This document shows positions 1-10,678 of a DNA stretch of 64,000 nucleotides, piece after piece. The notes below the pieces were generated by a model. The model saw only the letters and a program-made list of their open reading frames with translations. It did not search any database and was not told the DNA's origin. The stretch is from Hyparrhenia diplandra (lineage: Eukaryota; Streptophyta; Magnoliopsida; Poales; Poaceae): the NCBI GenBank assembly GCA_015847255.1, contig JADLZK010013158.1, positions 62,001 to 126,000 of the forward strand, read 5' to 3'. The translations under genes and the position numbers were made by a program. How positions within the stretch are numbered: position 1 is the stretch's first letter; the number at the start of each line of letters is the position of its first letter.

Positions 1-905
1 ATATCCTCTGTATGAAACACCTGGTGCAAATTGTCCAGCTTCTCAACACACCTTAAGTTAGAACACTGATGTACACGCAGATCTCTTACTTGGGGAAGAT
101 TTGAGACCCTCTCTAGGGCTTCACAATCTATGATCAAAAGGTACTCTGAGAGGAAACGGATGTTCTCCACCACCTTAAGACTATGCACATCTCTCAAAAG
201 GAGCTCCTTCAAGATGGTGGCCTCCTGTCCAAGCTGTGGTGGGAGAGCTCTCAGCTTGGGGCAGCGGGAAAGCTGCAGCTCCTTCAATCGTGGCAGCAGC
301 TGCATTCTTGGAGGTGGGGTGTCCCGCTTTTGATTTGCAACAGCTTCATCCTCTGCTCCTTCTGTGCCTGCTGTTGTTGCTTCTTGTTCTTCTTCAGCAA
401 CAAAAGGACCACTCCTCCCAGTTGGGCATATCCCCGATAACCAATGTTTCAAGCTTGGGGAAGGCTACTGCCTCTGTAGATCTGAGATTACCCACCCCAG
501 AGCCAACAAATTCGAGTCCAATCCTGGTGACTACAGTGGCTCCCTGGATTTTCAGATATTTCAAGTTGGGGAGCTGACCGATTGGTGGAAGATGCACACA
601 GGATTTGCAATCTATGAGCTGCAAGTATTTTAGTGAAGTCAAATGGGTAGCAGTACCTAGCCAGGTGGGATACCGCCGACCAAAGAAATTTTTAAAACCG
701 AGATCCTCCAGGTTGCGTGCAAGGATTAGCAAATCAAAGGTTTTCTCAATATTGATTACAACATCTCCAGAGTATGGCTGGTGTGTGTTCAGTGCGATGG
801 AAAATAAAATTCTCTGAGATGCTTTTTTGTTTGCTGGCAATGTATCTTTATTAGGAGTAACTGCTCTTTCCAGTTTGATCATATCAAGCTTTCTTTCTCA
901 ACTAG
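1..905 (-). pseudogene. NLR LRR-domain remnant (NLR-1), truncated at both ends
   Basis: This is the C-terminal leucine-rich-repeat part of a plant CC-NB-ARC-LRR resistance protein, read right to left and running off the left edge of the window. Visible landmarks match the other NLR copies here: MIKLERAV near 880, GRRYPTWLGTATHL near 700, CKSCVHLPPIGQLPNLKYLKI near 590 and AFPKLETLVI near 460. An extra base in a T run near 405 (plus-strand caacaaaagg, where the paralogues have one A fewer) shifts the frame after EEWSF. The homologous reading continues in another frame to position 1. Homology to the paralogues stops abruptly near 905 within the segment reading (S/R)QL. No CC or NB-ARC sequence lies to the right, so the gene is 5'-truncated. 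It would have been an intracellular immune receptor LRR; as it stands it is not expected to be functional. Confidence 0.9.
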
Positions 906-1026
906 TTGCGGTTCTTGACCAGAAAGCCTGGGGCGGATTTGCGGCCCGAGGTAGGGGCCTTCAGTTCGAGCCCGGCCCAAGTTTTTTGAAGGATGTGGCC
1001 CAAGTTTTGTGGGAGCAGCCCTTTAG

Positions 1027-1440
1027 GGCCAGCCCAGCTAGCCCTCTACGGTGTGGCGGAACGCCATGCTTTCAGCCCACCAGCTACATCCCGCAGGTCG
1101 CGACTGCCGACTCCGCGATACGGCGGCACTCCTCTCTGCTACTCCACCTCGCTCCGCCCTCTGGCTCTCCGGCCTTTGGGGCTGCGCTTGCGCCCTGCCG
1201 CTGCCCCTGTTTCTCCTCCACTCGATGGCCGGTGGCGGCCATGTGGGGCTGATGCCGTGATTGGAAGCCGGCCAGCTGAAGGCAGCTAGGAAGCGTCGCT
1301 CCACTGCAGGACCACAGCGGCATTGTGGCAGGGCACCAGTGCGGCAGACTGCACAGCACAGGTAAGATTAGGACGTATTTCTTCGATTTCAAAGATTTCG
1401 ATGAATGCCAATGTCTGGGTCCTAATTATTTCGATGAATG
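1027..1440. repeat. Dispersed repeat R3, copy 1
   Basis: This GC-rich stretch recurs at about 26,950-27,200 and 53,226-53,650. All three copies share a core near 1,060-1,130 (ttcagcccaccagctacatc in copies 1 and 3) and then ctccgcgatacggcggc. Copies 1 and 3 also share ggtaagatta and atttcgatgaatgc downstream. Short open frames cross it on both strands but none is conserved as a protein. It may be an old captured gene fragment or part of a larger segmental duplication. Positions 906-1,026 hold unclassified sequence. Confidence 0.7.
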
Positions 1441-2014
1441 ACAATGCCAACGCTTTTAAAAATACTATATTGAACTAATGTGATCCTAACATATGATTTG
1501 AAATTTTAAGCAATATATATCATCTTTTCGTTATCGAAGGCAGAGTCAAAAGATGTCAAAGGATACTCTTAGGAGATCAGGACAGGACCAATCATGAGCT
1601 CTCCAAGAAAGCATTTTATTTTGATCTTTGGATAAATGCCTCTTTGTTTGGTAACTTGAATTGATACTGTCATTTATGTGCCTTATTGTATCTATTGTTA
1701 CTGCAAGTATACTGAGACTCCGGTCACTTTTCTTGAATCTAGACCCGCCACAGATCACAGTTCTAGTCGTACATTCCGTCCACAAAATACCACACCCTAT
1801 TATATGATGTGAAAGTACATGGCTTGTCAACTCCAGAAATCCTAATTTCAAGAAAAAAAAAACTCCAGAAATCCAAATGCTAGGGGGAAAAAACAGAGCA
1901 CAGATAGTTGAAAGCAGGGTAAATAACTATGTAACAAGATAAGAAAAATCCTGCAAATTATTATACCTTGCATCTTTTGTAATCACCTAAAAAGGCAATC
2001 TGTATTTGTTCACC
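1441..2014. other. Non-coding 3' flank of a lost NLR copy
   Basis: No gene is seen. This AT-rich stretch is collinear with 53,650-55,566, the 3' flank of NLR-5. It contains the uninterrupted version of the site occupied by the CACTA element there: near 1,772-1,790 the text reads tacattccgtc followed by cacaaaataccacaccct. A short A run lies at 1,852-1,861. Confidence 0.6.
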
Positions 2015-2495
2015 AAGTGTAGACATCCAGTTCTTCTCCGTACAGCTTTCGCTGCTGCTCTTGGAGTTCATACAACCACTCTGAGGAGACATCTCACATA
2101 TCCTGTCAGAAACATCTCCTGCACTCAACACACCTCAAGTTTAGACACAGCTGTACATGCAGCTGTCTCACATGGGGAAGATTAGAGACCCTCTCTAGGC
2201 TTTCACATTCATCAATTAAAAGCATCTCTGAGAGGACCGGGAGATTCACCACCACCTTAAGGCTACTCATGTATCTCAAGTAAAGTTTCTGAAAGCTACT
2301 GGCCTTCCATTCGTTCTCGGTTTGATCTTTGCTTGCTAAAACTCTAGCAATAACCTTAATTGCAAGAGGTAGACCACCACATCTGTGGACAATATCTATC
2401 CATAGGTCTTGCAGATTTTGCATTTCTTTTCTTCGTTGACGTCCATGCGCTTCCACAATAACTCCCATCCTACATCCATTGAATGTGACTGCACT
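2015..2495 (-). pseudogene. Chimeric NLR scrap: NB-ARC GLPL segment fused to C-terminal LRRs
   Basis: Read on the minus strand, the piece begins with NB-ARC text (QNLQDLWIDIV, CGGLPLAIKVIARVLASK, DQTENEW). At about 2,305 it jumps directly into the last LRRs (FQKLYLRYMSSLKVV, LSEMLLIDECESLERVSNLPHVR). In NLR-5 these two parts are separated by roughly 1.6 kb (57.5 to 55.9 kb), so this is an internal-deletion derivative of an NLR-5-like gene. A 13-base deletion near 2,126 (ctcctgca joined to ctcaacac, compared with NLR-5) shifts the frame close to the end. The LRR reading continues to a final DVYTW-like end near 2,018. The 5' part is also frameshifted near 2,430-2,470, and homology ends near 2,476 where repeat R1 begins. 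Not functional. Confidence 0.88.
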
Positions 2496-3110
2496 TATTT
2501 TTGTTGGGAAAACATCTACCATTATACTAACTGCAGCACTTTAGCTTCAAAAAAAAAAAAAAAAAACCTGCAGCACTTGCAACTCTCTGGAGTTTGCCTT
2601 TCGTCAGCAGAGTTATAAGTGGACATGTTGTGCTCGGCGGCGGCGCGGCGAACTGTGCGGGAGTACGTGATTGGGATGGAGTCGCGAGGGGAAGGTGGGT
2701 ACCACGGTTAAACCGTGAATCACGGGTACCAAACCGGAAGCACACCATCTTTCACGAATTTGGCTGGGGCTTAACCACAAACTGGTTTAAGCAGACCATG
2801 TGCAGGGTGACAGGAGGGTGTTAGTTATTCTGACGAACTTCAGCTATACTACATGCAACGCTGACCTGGAACTCTGCCTGGGCACGCTCGACTCCACGGA
2901 AGGAGCCACAAGGCATGGATGCCTCGACCAGGACAGGAGGGCCACGATACGAGCAAAAGCAGAGCAAGGCAGCTGCGTAGTACTGTAACAATAATGAACC
3001 ACAACATTGTTGTTTGCGTTGAGTGAGGCCCAGCTCAATGCTTGAAATATTTGAGGTCATGAACATGGTAAACGCCTCAGCAGGGGCAGAACTAAGAGGC
3101 AACAAGATTA
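2476..3110. repeat. NLR 3'-flank repeat R1, copy 1
   Basis: Sequence shared with 27,306-27,960 and, in shorter form, with 9,835-10,158, 19,930-20,215 and 23,815-24,125. Recognisable pieces are gcagcacttgcaac near 2,571, tcgtcagcagagttata near 2,600, cacggaaggagcca near 2,895, and gcttgaaatatttgaggtca near 3,041. An insertion-like patch with palindromic text (acggttaaaccgtgaatcacggg) lies at about 2,700-2,730. An A18 tract lies near 2,549. No gene is recognised. Confidence 0.75.
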
Positions 3111-3347
3111 TACAACTCCTTGCATCGGCTTGTTACGACATACGAGACACGCGTCCATACTATCCAGCATGATCCGGACGTTCATGTATATCCCTTCGGT
3201 CCTCAACGCCTAATGACCTATAAAAGATGGTAACGGACACATATAATTAAAAGTAGAGAAGATTAACATCTAACTATATTAGAAAATTCAGCTAATGGTC
3301 ATAGCTTACATTTCATAGCCATCTCATTCAGCATCTCTGTATGTTCA
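3111..3347. other. 3' flank of NLR-2
   Basis: Non-coding. It aligns with 28,090-28,338 downstream of NLR-3 (shared tcctcaacgcctgaa-like and aattaaaag blocks), so it was duplicated together with the NLR genes. Confidence 0.6.
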
Positions 3348-6300
3348 CTATTTCGAAATGTACACTTCCATGTCTTCTCCATCATGTAGCTGTCGGTGCT
3401 TCTCTAGGAGTCCCGGCTGCCACCGTGATGAGACCATGTCCTCTATCAGAACCAGCTTGCGCAAACTGTCCATCCTCTCGACACACCTCAAGTTGGGACA
3501 CAGCTGTACAAACAACATTCTCACTTGGGGAAGATTGGAGACCCTCTCTAGGCCTTCGCAACCTACGATCAAAAGGCACTCTGAGAGAAAACAGAGGTTC
3601 TCCACCACCTTAAGCTTGAGGACATATCTTAATTGGAGCTCCTTCAAGCTGGTGGCCTCCTGTCCAAGCTGTGGTGGGAGAGCTCCTAGCTTGGGGCAGT
3701 GTTTAAGTTGCAACATTTTCAGCCGTGGCAGTAGCTGCATCCTTCGAAGCGGCGCTTCCATCTTTTTCCTTGTGGCAGCCCCATCCTCTCCCCATTCCTT
3801 ACCTGCTGGTGTTGCTTCTTGTTCTTCTTCAGCAATAAAGGACCACTCCTCCCAGTTGGCCATATTCCAGATGACTAATGTTTCAAGCCTGGGGAAAGCT
3901 ACTGCCTCTATAGATCTGAGATTATCCACCCTATAGCCAACAAATTCGGGACCAATCTTGGTGACTGCAGCGGCTCCATCAATTCTCAGATATTTCAAGT
4001 TGGGGAGCTGACCGATTGGTGGAAGATGCACACACAATTTGCAGTCTATGAGGTACAAAGAATTCAGTGAAGGCAAATGGGTAGCAGTATCTAGCCAGAT
4101 AGGAAGCCTCCGGCCAAAGAAATTCTGAAAAAAAGGCGGCTCCAAGTTGCGTGCAGGGATTAGCAAATCATTGGTTTTCTCAATATTTAATATAGCATCT
4201 TCAGAATATGGCTCATGTGTGTGCTCAGTGCAACATAGAAATAATTCTCGGAGATGTTTTTTTATTTGCTAGCAATGTATCTTTACTAGGAGGAACTGCT
4301 CTTTCCAGTTTGATCATATGAAGCATTCTCAACTGCCAAAGGGGATCCAATTCTTCTAGGTTCCATCCGTCTTGCATTCTATCACTATCAACATTGCTAC
4401 CACCAATTGGAAATCCATCTAAATCATTGATAGACTTCAATTCACATATCCCTTTTGGAACCTGGTTTACTGGTGTTCCATGAAGACCCAGGCGTCTTAA
4501 ATTGCATAATTTGGAGATTGCCAAAGGAAGACTGTGCAAATTTGGACACCGCCCCAAGTTCAATATTTGAAGGTATATGAGAGAACCAATTGACTCAGGA
4601 AGATAAGATATATCGGTCCCATCAAAATCAAGTGACCGAAGATGGATCAAAGTCCCAATGGAATCTGGAACTTTTTGTATAACTGAATCAGTTAAATTTA
4701 AAACTCGAATGCATGGAAGTCTATCAAATATTGTGTTTTCAACTCTTGCTGATTTGGTCCAACAAATGAGCAATGTTCGAGCCATAATATGCTCTTTGTT
4801 CCCATTGGTGAGAGTTATAGAATCACTATCAGTAAAAATTGAAATGTGTCGTAGTTTGGACAAAGATTTAGCCTCCAATGACAGTGTATCTCCACAAAAA
4901 AAATCATCCTGAGTCAAATGTTGACCGAGCTGCCTTAAAAGATCATGCATTTTACACCATTCATAGTCAGCATATAGAGGGTCTGGATGAAGGAGATTCC
5001 TATATATCAATTCCTTGTAATATTCATCAGCTGTATCTTCAAGAAGTTGTTCTCCTTGCTCCTGTATGAAACCTTCAGCAACCCAATACCTTATAAGATC
5101 ATCACGAGACATGTCATGATCTTTTGGATACAAGGAACAAAATAGAAAGCATTGCTTCAAATGCCTTGGTAGGTCATCATAACTCAAATACAGTGCGCCT
5201 CTTAGCTCAATGGGAAGTTTGCTCATGGACCAAGCACTTCTCATTATAAGCTGTCTCCACTGGTTCTCAGTTTTCTCTTTGGTTGCTAGAACACTAGCAG
5301 TAACCTTGATGATTGAGGGGAAGGCCACCACACATACGGACAATCTCATTCCCCATACCCCTTAGACTTGCCACTTCAGTCTCTTCATTAACGTTCATAC
5401 TTCTCCACAATAGCTCCCATCCTGTGTCATCTGACATCAATTCAACTCGATGAACATCTTGCACACCAATTGCTCGTGCCACAGTATCATTACGAGTAGT
5501 CACAAGAATCATTGTTGTAGATGAAGTATCCAATGGAGTTCTTAGTAGATTAGTCCATGCATCATGTTTCCACATGTCATCTAACACAAGAAATACACTT
5601 CTGTTTTTGTACTGTTGTCGCAAGCTTTCTGCTAAGTTCTCCAGTAGTTTCGTCCTGCTTATAGTCTAAACCAATATTTGAAGAACTTCTTTCAATAGTG
5701 CATCGTCAGAATACTCTTTAGAAACAGAAATCCATGCTTGCATGCTAAAAGTGCCTTTTATTTTTTTGGTGATTGTACACTTTCTGAGCCAAAGTTGTTT
5801 TTCCAATACCCCCAGTTCCAACAATAGCAATTTTGTAAGACTTATTTCCTTTATTTGCAAGAATCAGTTCCACCAATCTTGTGCAAGCAACAAAAGTTTC
5901 CTTTCCCACGAGGTTAGGCTCCATGAGCTCACAAGTTTTCATCTGCCTCACCACTGAATTCTCCTCTTTGGGTTGCATATTCTTCAGCATTAAAAATCTT
6001 TCACCCAACTTTGAAATCTTCTCAAGTTCAGCATTGAAATTTTTATTCGAACGGCAATTGCATGACGTTTTTAGCATTAGGAATCAAGATACAAATGAGA
6101 AGCCTGTACATGAAGCAATGTTTTTCGATGATGAAGGACGGTCTGATAGCAGTTTGCTTCCTTCTAATCTAGCCAAGTCAATTATATCATCTGCTTCATA
6201 CATTGCATCTTTCAGGTCTCCAAGCCAGTTGTTAACTGCAGACTCTTCTGTCCTTCTTTGCTCAGCATCATGAAGAAAGCATTGTATATGTTTCATTGTT

Positions 6301-6416
6301 CTCTGCATTTGTCTGAGCTCTTGTTTTACCCCTAGAATCCTAACAGCCTTCTCTGTTATTATATCTTGCAACTTCTTAGCACATGATCCAACAATAGGAT
6401 CAAGTATGGTTGCCAT
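3348..6416 (-). pseudogene. CC-NB-ARC-LRR resistance-protein pseudogene (NLR-2)
   Basis: Near full-length relative of a cytoplasmic NLR immune receptor. The start at 6,416 is the MATILDPIVGSCAKKLQ methionine, matched at the same place in NLR-4 and NLR-5. Order on the minus strand: Rx-type coiled coil (NWLGDLKDAMYEADDIIDLA near 6,200), P-loop GTGGIGKTT near 5,810, kinase-2 FLVLDDMW near 5,590, RNBS-B MILVTTRND near 5,510, GLPL near 5,320, RNBS-D FCSLYPKD near 5,130, MHDLLRQL near 4,940, then LRRs to a TAG stop at 3,348-3,350. Breaks: TGA at 6,084-6,086 after SFVS, frameshifts near 6,065, 5,745, 5,660 and 5,330, and a frameshift plus TGA at 4,225-4,227. About 1,000 codons in total, normal for the class. 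Dead as read; some homopolymer-associated breaks could be sequence errors. Confidence 0.93.
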
Positions 6417-6829
6417 CAGACAAAATGAATGATTGAGATGCACCCAAAGGAACCGATCTTGGAGAATGGAAAACCTGCAGAGGTGTAGGCTGTCAGTTAA
6501 TGAAAACAAATATTAAGATGTCATAAATATTTGGCAAACTTTGTTAATGTAGAGAGTATAAAAATGTAGCTAGTAATTTTCTACCAAAAATTTGGACTAT
6601 GTTAATAAACATGACCATTCAGTGTCATGTGGTGGTCTCTTTTTTCCAGAGGTGTAAGCATCACCTTTGCGTATTACATGTCGGAGTAGTGCTGTTACAA
6701 AATATAAATATCTATATGTGGCTTCTAATTTATGCATGATACCAATCATGTGTTTAGGTGTCAAGAAGTAGATCTTGAATCAATTACATAAAAAATCCTA
6801 CTGCAGCCGAGTATATGGAGACAAGCACC
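6417..6829. other. 5' flank of NLR-2
   Basis: AT-rich and non-coding, ending at the left target duplication of the retroposon that follows. I see no clear promoter element that I would defend. Confidence 0.5.
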
Positions 6830-9800
6830 TCTCCAATGCTACTATTTTTTTCAAAGCGTGCACTATGACACGTATTGCATTAAGGGAAATTAGAGTTTTA
6901 CACGACACACACTTTAGCCAAAACAATTGGTCGCAGCGCACAAAAAGTACCACAGAGACAAGAAATGCCGGCTCTAACGGCGGGCGCCACGAGTTGTACT
7001 TAAAGGTAAACTATTGCGATGAGAGGAGAGACAAGCGGCTACGGCGACGGAGACAATAAATCCCCTCGATTTGCCGCCCTCGCCGAAGGGCGCATCATGG
7101 GGGAAGAGCTTCGGCGCATATGTTGTCACTGCCGGACGACCCATCGTCGCCGTAGTATTTCGAAACTTGCTCGCCCATTTCGAGTGCAGGTGTCGGCGCC
7201 CGGCGTCGGCCGGGCAGCCCTCGAGCTTGCTGCGAGCAACACCGCCGGCGCTGCCGCTCGGGTTTGGATCACGCGCTGCCCTGATTTCGGCGGCGAGGTG
7301 GGTGCTGCGTCTTATGGTCCACTCTTCATCGGTGATTACGGGCGAGCGGAGGGGGGCCGGCGGGAGGCGGGCTCGTCAAGCGGCGGGGCGACCGCCGGCA
7401 GGAAGTCTTGGGCGAGCGGCGGGATAGCCACGGCGTCCTCCCCGAGGCCCCGGTGTCCCTGGCTGGTGAGTCGCAGCGGTCAGCGGAGCGGCGGTGGGCG
7501 ATCAGCCGGCCGGAGCGAGGCGGGCGAGGGAGCAGCTGTGTGGGAGCCTGCCATCACTTCAACGTCGTCATCGGCACCCGGCGCGCGGTAGGGGATCCGA
7601 GGCGCCTTGATCCGTCCCGTCGGGGGCCCGGTCGTGGCGAACTCGGCAGGACTGGTGCGCCCTGGTCGTCAGGAGCCCTCGGGTTGGGGGCGGCGTGGCC
7701 TTCGTCGAGTAGGCCCGGACGGCGATGAGGGAAGCGGGAGGACCTCCGGCTTTGGCGGCGGCGATGGGGGAGAGGCCGGGCCACGGCGGCGGCGCGCGGC
7801 AAACTCCGGCGCCACAAGCTCGCCCGCGGTCGAGTGCGGCGGTGGTGGGGTTGCGAACGCGTGCGCTACGGTCGCGATTTCGGCCACCACCCAGGCCCAC
7901 CCGGTCGACCAAAGGCGACTTCCGGTGGGCAACAGCAAGGCGGCTGGTGACGCGTAACGGTCGGCGTTGGGGCGAAATTCCTATTGATGGTGACCTTGTT
8001 GAGAGGATTGGCGCCTCTCCCAAGCTGCGGGCGTGGGCGTCAGGGGCGGACATGGAATGCAGGCGAGGAAGGTGGCCGCTTTCGGTATGGACGCCCCGGC
8101 GCGCGAGGCCATCACTACGGTGGCGGTAGCGGTGGCGATCTGCTCCGCGGGTGGCACATGGAGCGACGGCGAGGTGGGCAATGGCGCAAAGCTTGCAATT
8201 CCTCGCCGGTGCCTCGTGCTAAAGGCGGGGAGGGACGGGGCGGGCGGGGAAGTGCTGCCGGCGTGTGTGATCTCCGGCCGAGACGGTTGAAGTAAGGCCG
8301 GCGAGAGGGCGACACGGCGCCCGGCGGCGAGGTTGGGCGGGGGCGGGGCCAGCGTCGCGCCTCGCCTCGAATGAGTGAAACCATCGGCATCGGCGAGAGC
8401 CACGCCCGCGGCGGCGTTGGGGCGTGGCGTCCGATGGTGGTGAGGCGCGCGGAGCCCGATGGTTGATGCCGAGGCGGGTGTGCGGGGGACGCGCTCGGCC
8501 GGGTGACGGGCGAGTCAGGAGTGCCGGCACCTGGCCCACACGAGGTGCCGCAACAGGAGTGTCGGCTTCAGGTTTGACGGCGACGGAGGCGGCTGGCACC
8601 GCCGGCCCACCGCACGCGGGTGACGGCCGCGGCGATGAGCCCCGCCGCGCGGCGTTGCGGCCGTCCACGGCGGCGCCCGCGACCGCAAGCGCCGCCCGGC
8701 AACCCCGGAGAGGGGGACGACAAGGCGTGCCGCCGCCGACGGTGGGGGCCTCCGGCTCGAAGGCGGCATCCTCGTCATCTGAGGAATCGGGTAGACGGCG
8801 CCCTCCGCGGCGAAATCTGCTGGCGTGGACAATCCCACAGGGGCAGACATGGCCGGGCGGAGCGCCGTCGTCGGTCAGCCCCAACGGCGGTGACGAGCAG
8901 GCCGAGGACTGCTGCGACGGGGAAGCAGAGCGCTCGAGGTCGGAGTCGCCGGAGAGAGAGCCGTCCTCCCAACGCAGCAGCTTGGTCCTGCCAACAGAGA
9001 GGTGGCCGGGGAAGAACGGGGCGGCGTCAGCGAGAGAGGGGATTCCCGACGAAGGAGGAAGGAACTGCCGGCGCAGGAGTGACGCCCGGCTCGGCCGCAC
9101 TTGCGGCCCCCATTGACGGCAGCGGCGGCGGCGGTACCGAAGATGGCCGCGGCGACGTAGAGGCCACCTGAGACGGGGATGGGGGCGAGTCTACCGGAGT
9201 GCAGGCCTCCTGAGGCTCGGCGAGCATCAAGGAGGCACCGCTCCCTGCCGAGGCCCGAGCAGCGGGGGAGCAGGCTGGGGTCGGCCGTCGCAGCGACGAG
9301 GACGGGAGAGGGCCTCAACTCCTCTGGCTCTGTTGGTGGCAGGGACGCGGCAGCCACGCCGGCGTCCTCAACCCTCGGCGAAGGAGGTGCCGCGGATGCG
9401 GGGTGCCATCCGGCGGCGCGGGCGCTAGGCAGGCGGCCTGGGCCGCCGCCGCACCGGTTGGGGGAGGAGCCCCTGAGGTGGCAGATGGCAGCGGCACGCC
9501 TGGCTCGCCATCACCGCGGCCACCTGCGCACACGCACGACCGGTGCGGGGAGCCCTCCACAGAGCCAGAAGACGACGGGGGCGGCGGCGGGCCGAGCCCG
9601 GCCTCCGGCACCTCGGAGGCGTGGATCTCGCTGAGGCCAGGGCGAGCGCTGGGGGGGAAAGACCCACCACCGGGTAGATCGAGCAATGGCGGGTTTGAAT
9701 CGAGGCACTGGTGGAGAGGAGAGGCTGGGGACGGAGGGGATCTGGACGACGAGGCAGGCGGCGGCCGGAGGTCAGCGAAGGAGCCAGGCGGGTCGGGGAG

Positions 9801-9834
9801 GCTCGGAGTCGGGGTCCATCTCTCCAATGCTACT
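6830..9834 (-). mobile_element. GC-rich retroposon without reverse transcriptase, flanked by a 14-bp target duplication
   Basis: The same 14 bases, tctccaatgctact, occur at 6,830-6,843 and 9,821-9,834. Between them lie 2,977 bases of unusually GC-rich sequence (from about 7,020) in an AT-rich setting. Next to the left copy is a T run (atttttttc at 6,844-6,852), i.e. a short A-tail if the element is read on the minus strand. The sequence before that tail (CTTAATG...CG...GAAAAAAA) resembles the tail of the full-length LINE at 43.5 kb. A 14-bp duplication plus A-tail points to target-primed reverse transcription. No endonuclease or RT motifs are visible. The minus-strand reading near 9,050-8,770 (LLRWEDGSLS, DSSDDEDAAF) resembles low-complexity LINE ORF1 N-termini. 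Best guess: an internally deleted LINE or a LINE-mobilised non-autonomous retroposon. Confidence 0.72.
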
Positions 9835-10159
9835 GTCATCGCTGGTCAGGTCACATAGAACAGAGTGCTTGAGAAAGTTGAGGTCACGCACGTAAAAACG
9901 CCTCACCACCAGTGCAGGGGCAAAACATAAGAGGTTTCTTTGATTTAATTCAACCATCCAAACGTGAAAGTAATGTTTGGTCATACGACATTTATCCATA
10001 ATAGACAATTTCTCAAACAAGCCCTGTACTCCTTTTTTATTGCCTTTGATGAATGAAAATAAGTCAGCATATATATATATATAGCAACGTCTGCTTTCAT
10101 TCAGACTCCAAAAAAAATATAAATTGACTCCAAAAATACAGGTGCAGTTCTTGACACAG
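9835..10159. repeat. NLR 3'-flank repeat R1, copy 2 (partial)
   Basis: Aligns with 27,585-27,935: gcttgagaaagttgaggtca, gatttaattcaaccatccaaa and gcagttcttgacac are shared blocks. It is cut on the left by the retroposon and on the right by the LTR element. An (AT)n stretch lies at 10,066-10,083. Confidence 0.6.
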
Positions 10160-10634
10160 TGTCACAGCCCAAGACGGCGGCTCGGGCTCGTGGGCCACCG
10201 GCCCGGGACAAACGCGGCCGGGAGGCAGCCGGCCTCCTGGCGCGTGCGCGCCAACCCTGCCGCCGCCATCACGTGATTATTTTGGTAATTAGGAATTAAA
10301 GTCTCTTTAGGAATAAAGGGATATTGGAATTTGATTAGGATAAAGCTTGAGTTTGTTTAGGAAAGGAGTGTTGCAAGGAAACCTCCTAAATGTTTTGCTT
10401 GGATTACAAGTCCACTAGGACTATAAATATAGGGGGATGTAATCTATTGAGATCAAGCAAGAAATAACTATTCCTCCCTATCCCCTTCCTCTCTTCTCTT
10501 TGCCGCCACCTCCCGCCTCTCCTCCCGGCTGCTGCGCCGCCGCCAGCTATCCTTTGCCTCACGCTGCCCAACCTCGCGACCTCCGCGGCTGCCAACCACG
10601 CCACCGCCGCCCCTAGCCGACTCGGGCCGTTACA
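10160..10634 (+). repeat. 5' LTR of the Gypsy-type element
   Basis: Starts tgtcacagccc and ends ccgttaca, the expected TG...CA boundaries, about 475 bases. A TATA-like box lies inside and a tRNA-type primer site follows immediately. Confidence 0.75.
10421..10431 (+). promoter_or_regulatory. TATA-like box in the LTR
   Basis: ctataaatata sits about 210 bases before the LTR end, a usual place for the LTR promoter. Confidence 0.5.
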
Positions 10635-10636
10635 CG

Positions 10637-10648
10637 TGGTATCAGGAG
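10637..10648 (+). other. Primer-binding site, tRNA-Met type
   Basis: tggtatcaggag begins two bases after the LTR. The plant initiator-Met primer site is tggtatcagagc, so this is a near match with small changes. Confidence 0.65.
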
Positions 10649-10678
10649 GCCGATCTCGATCCTTACACCACCACCGCA

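Noticed and set aside
2594..2824. 76-codon open frame on the plus strand, and similar short frames in R1 copies
   Set aside because: Not conserved among the R1 copies; the frames differ or are interrupted.
6417..6509. Upstream in-frame methionine for NLR-2 (start at 6,509)
   Set aside because: The MATIL start at 6,416 is conserved in NLR-4 and NLR-5; the extension is not. The same reasoning rejects 31,556 for NLR-3 and 58,688 for NLR-5.
8219..9100. 293-codon open frame on the minus strand (and several overlapping ones at 7.0-9.8 kb)
   Set aside because: Long frames are open on both strands and in several registers at once because the DNA is GC-rich. They lie in a retroposon and show no domain beyond ORF1-like low complexity.
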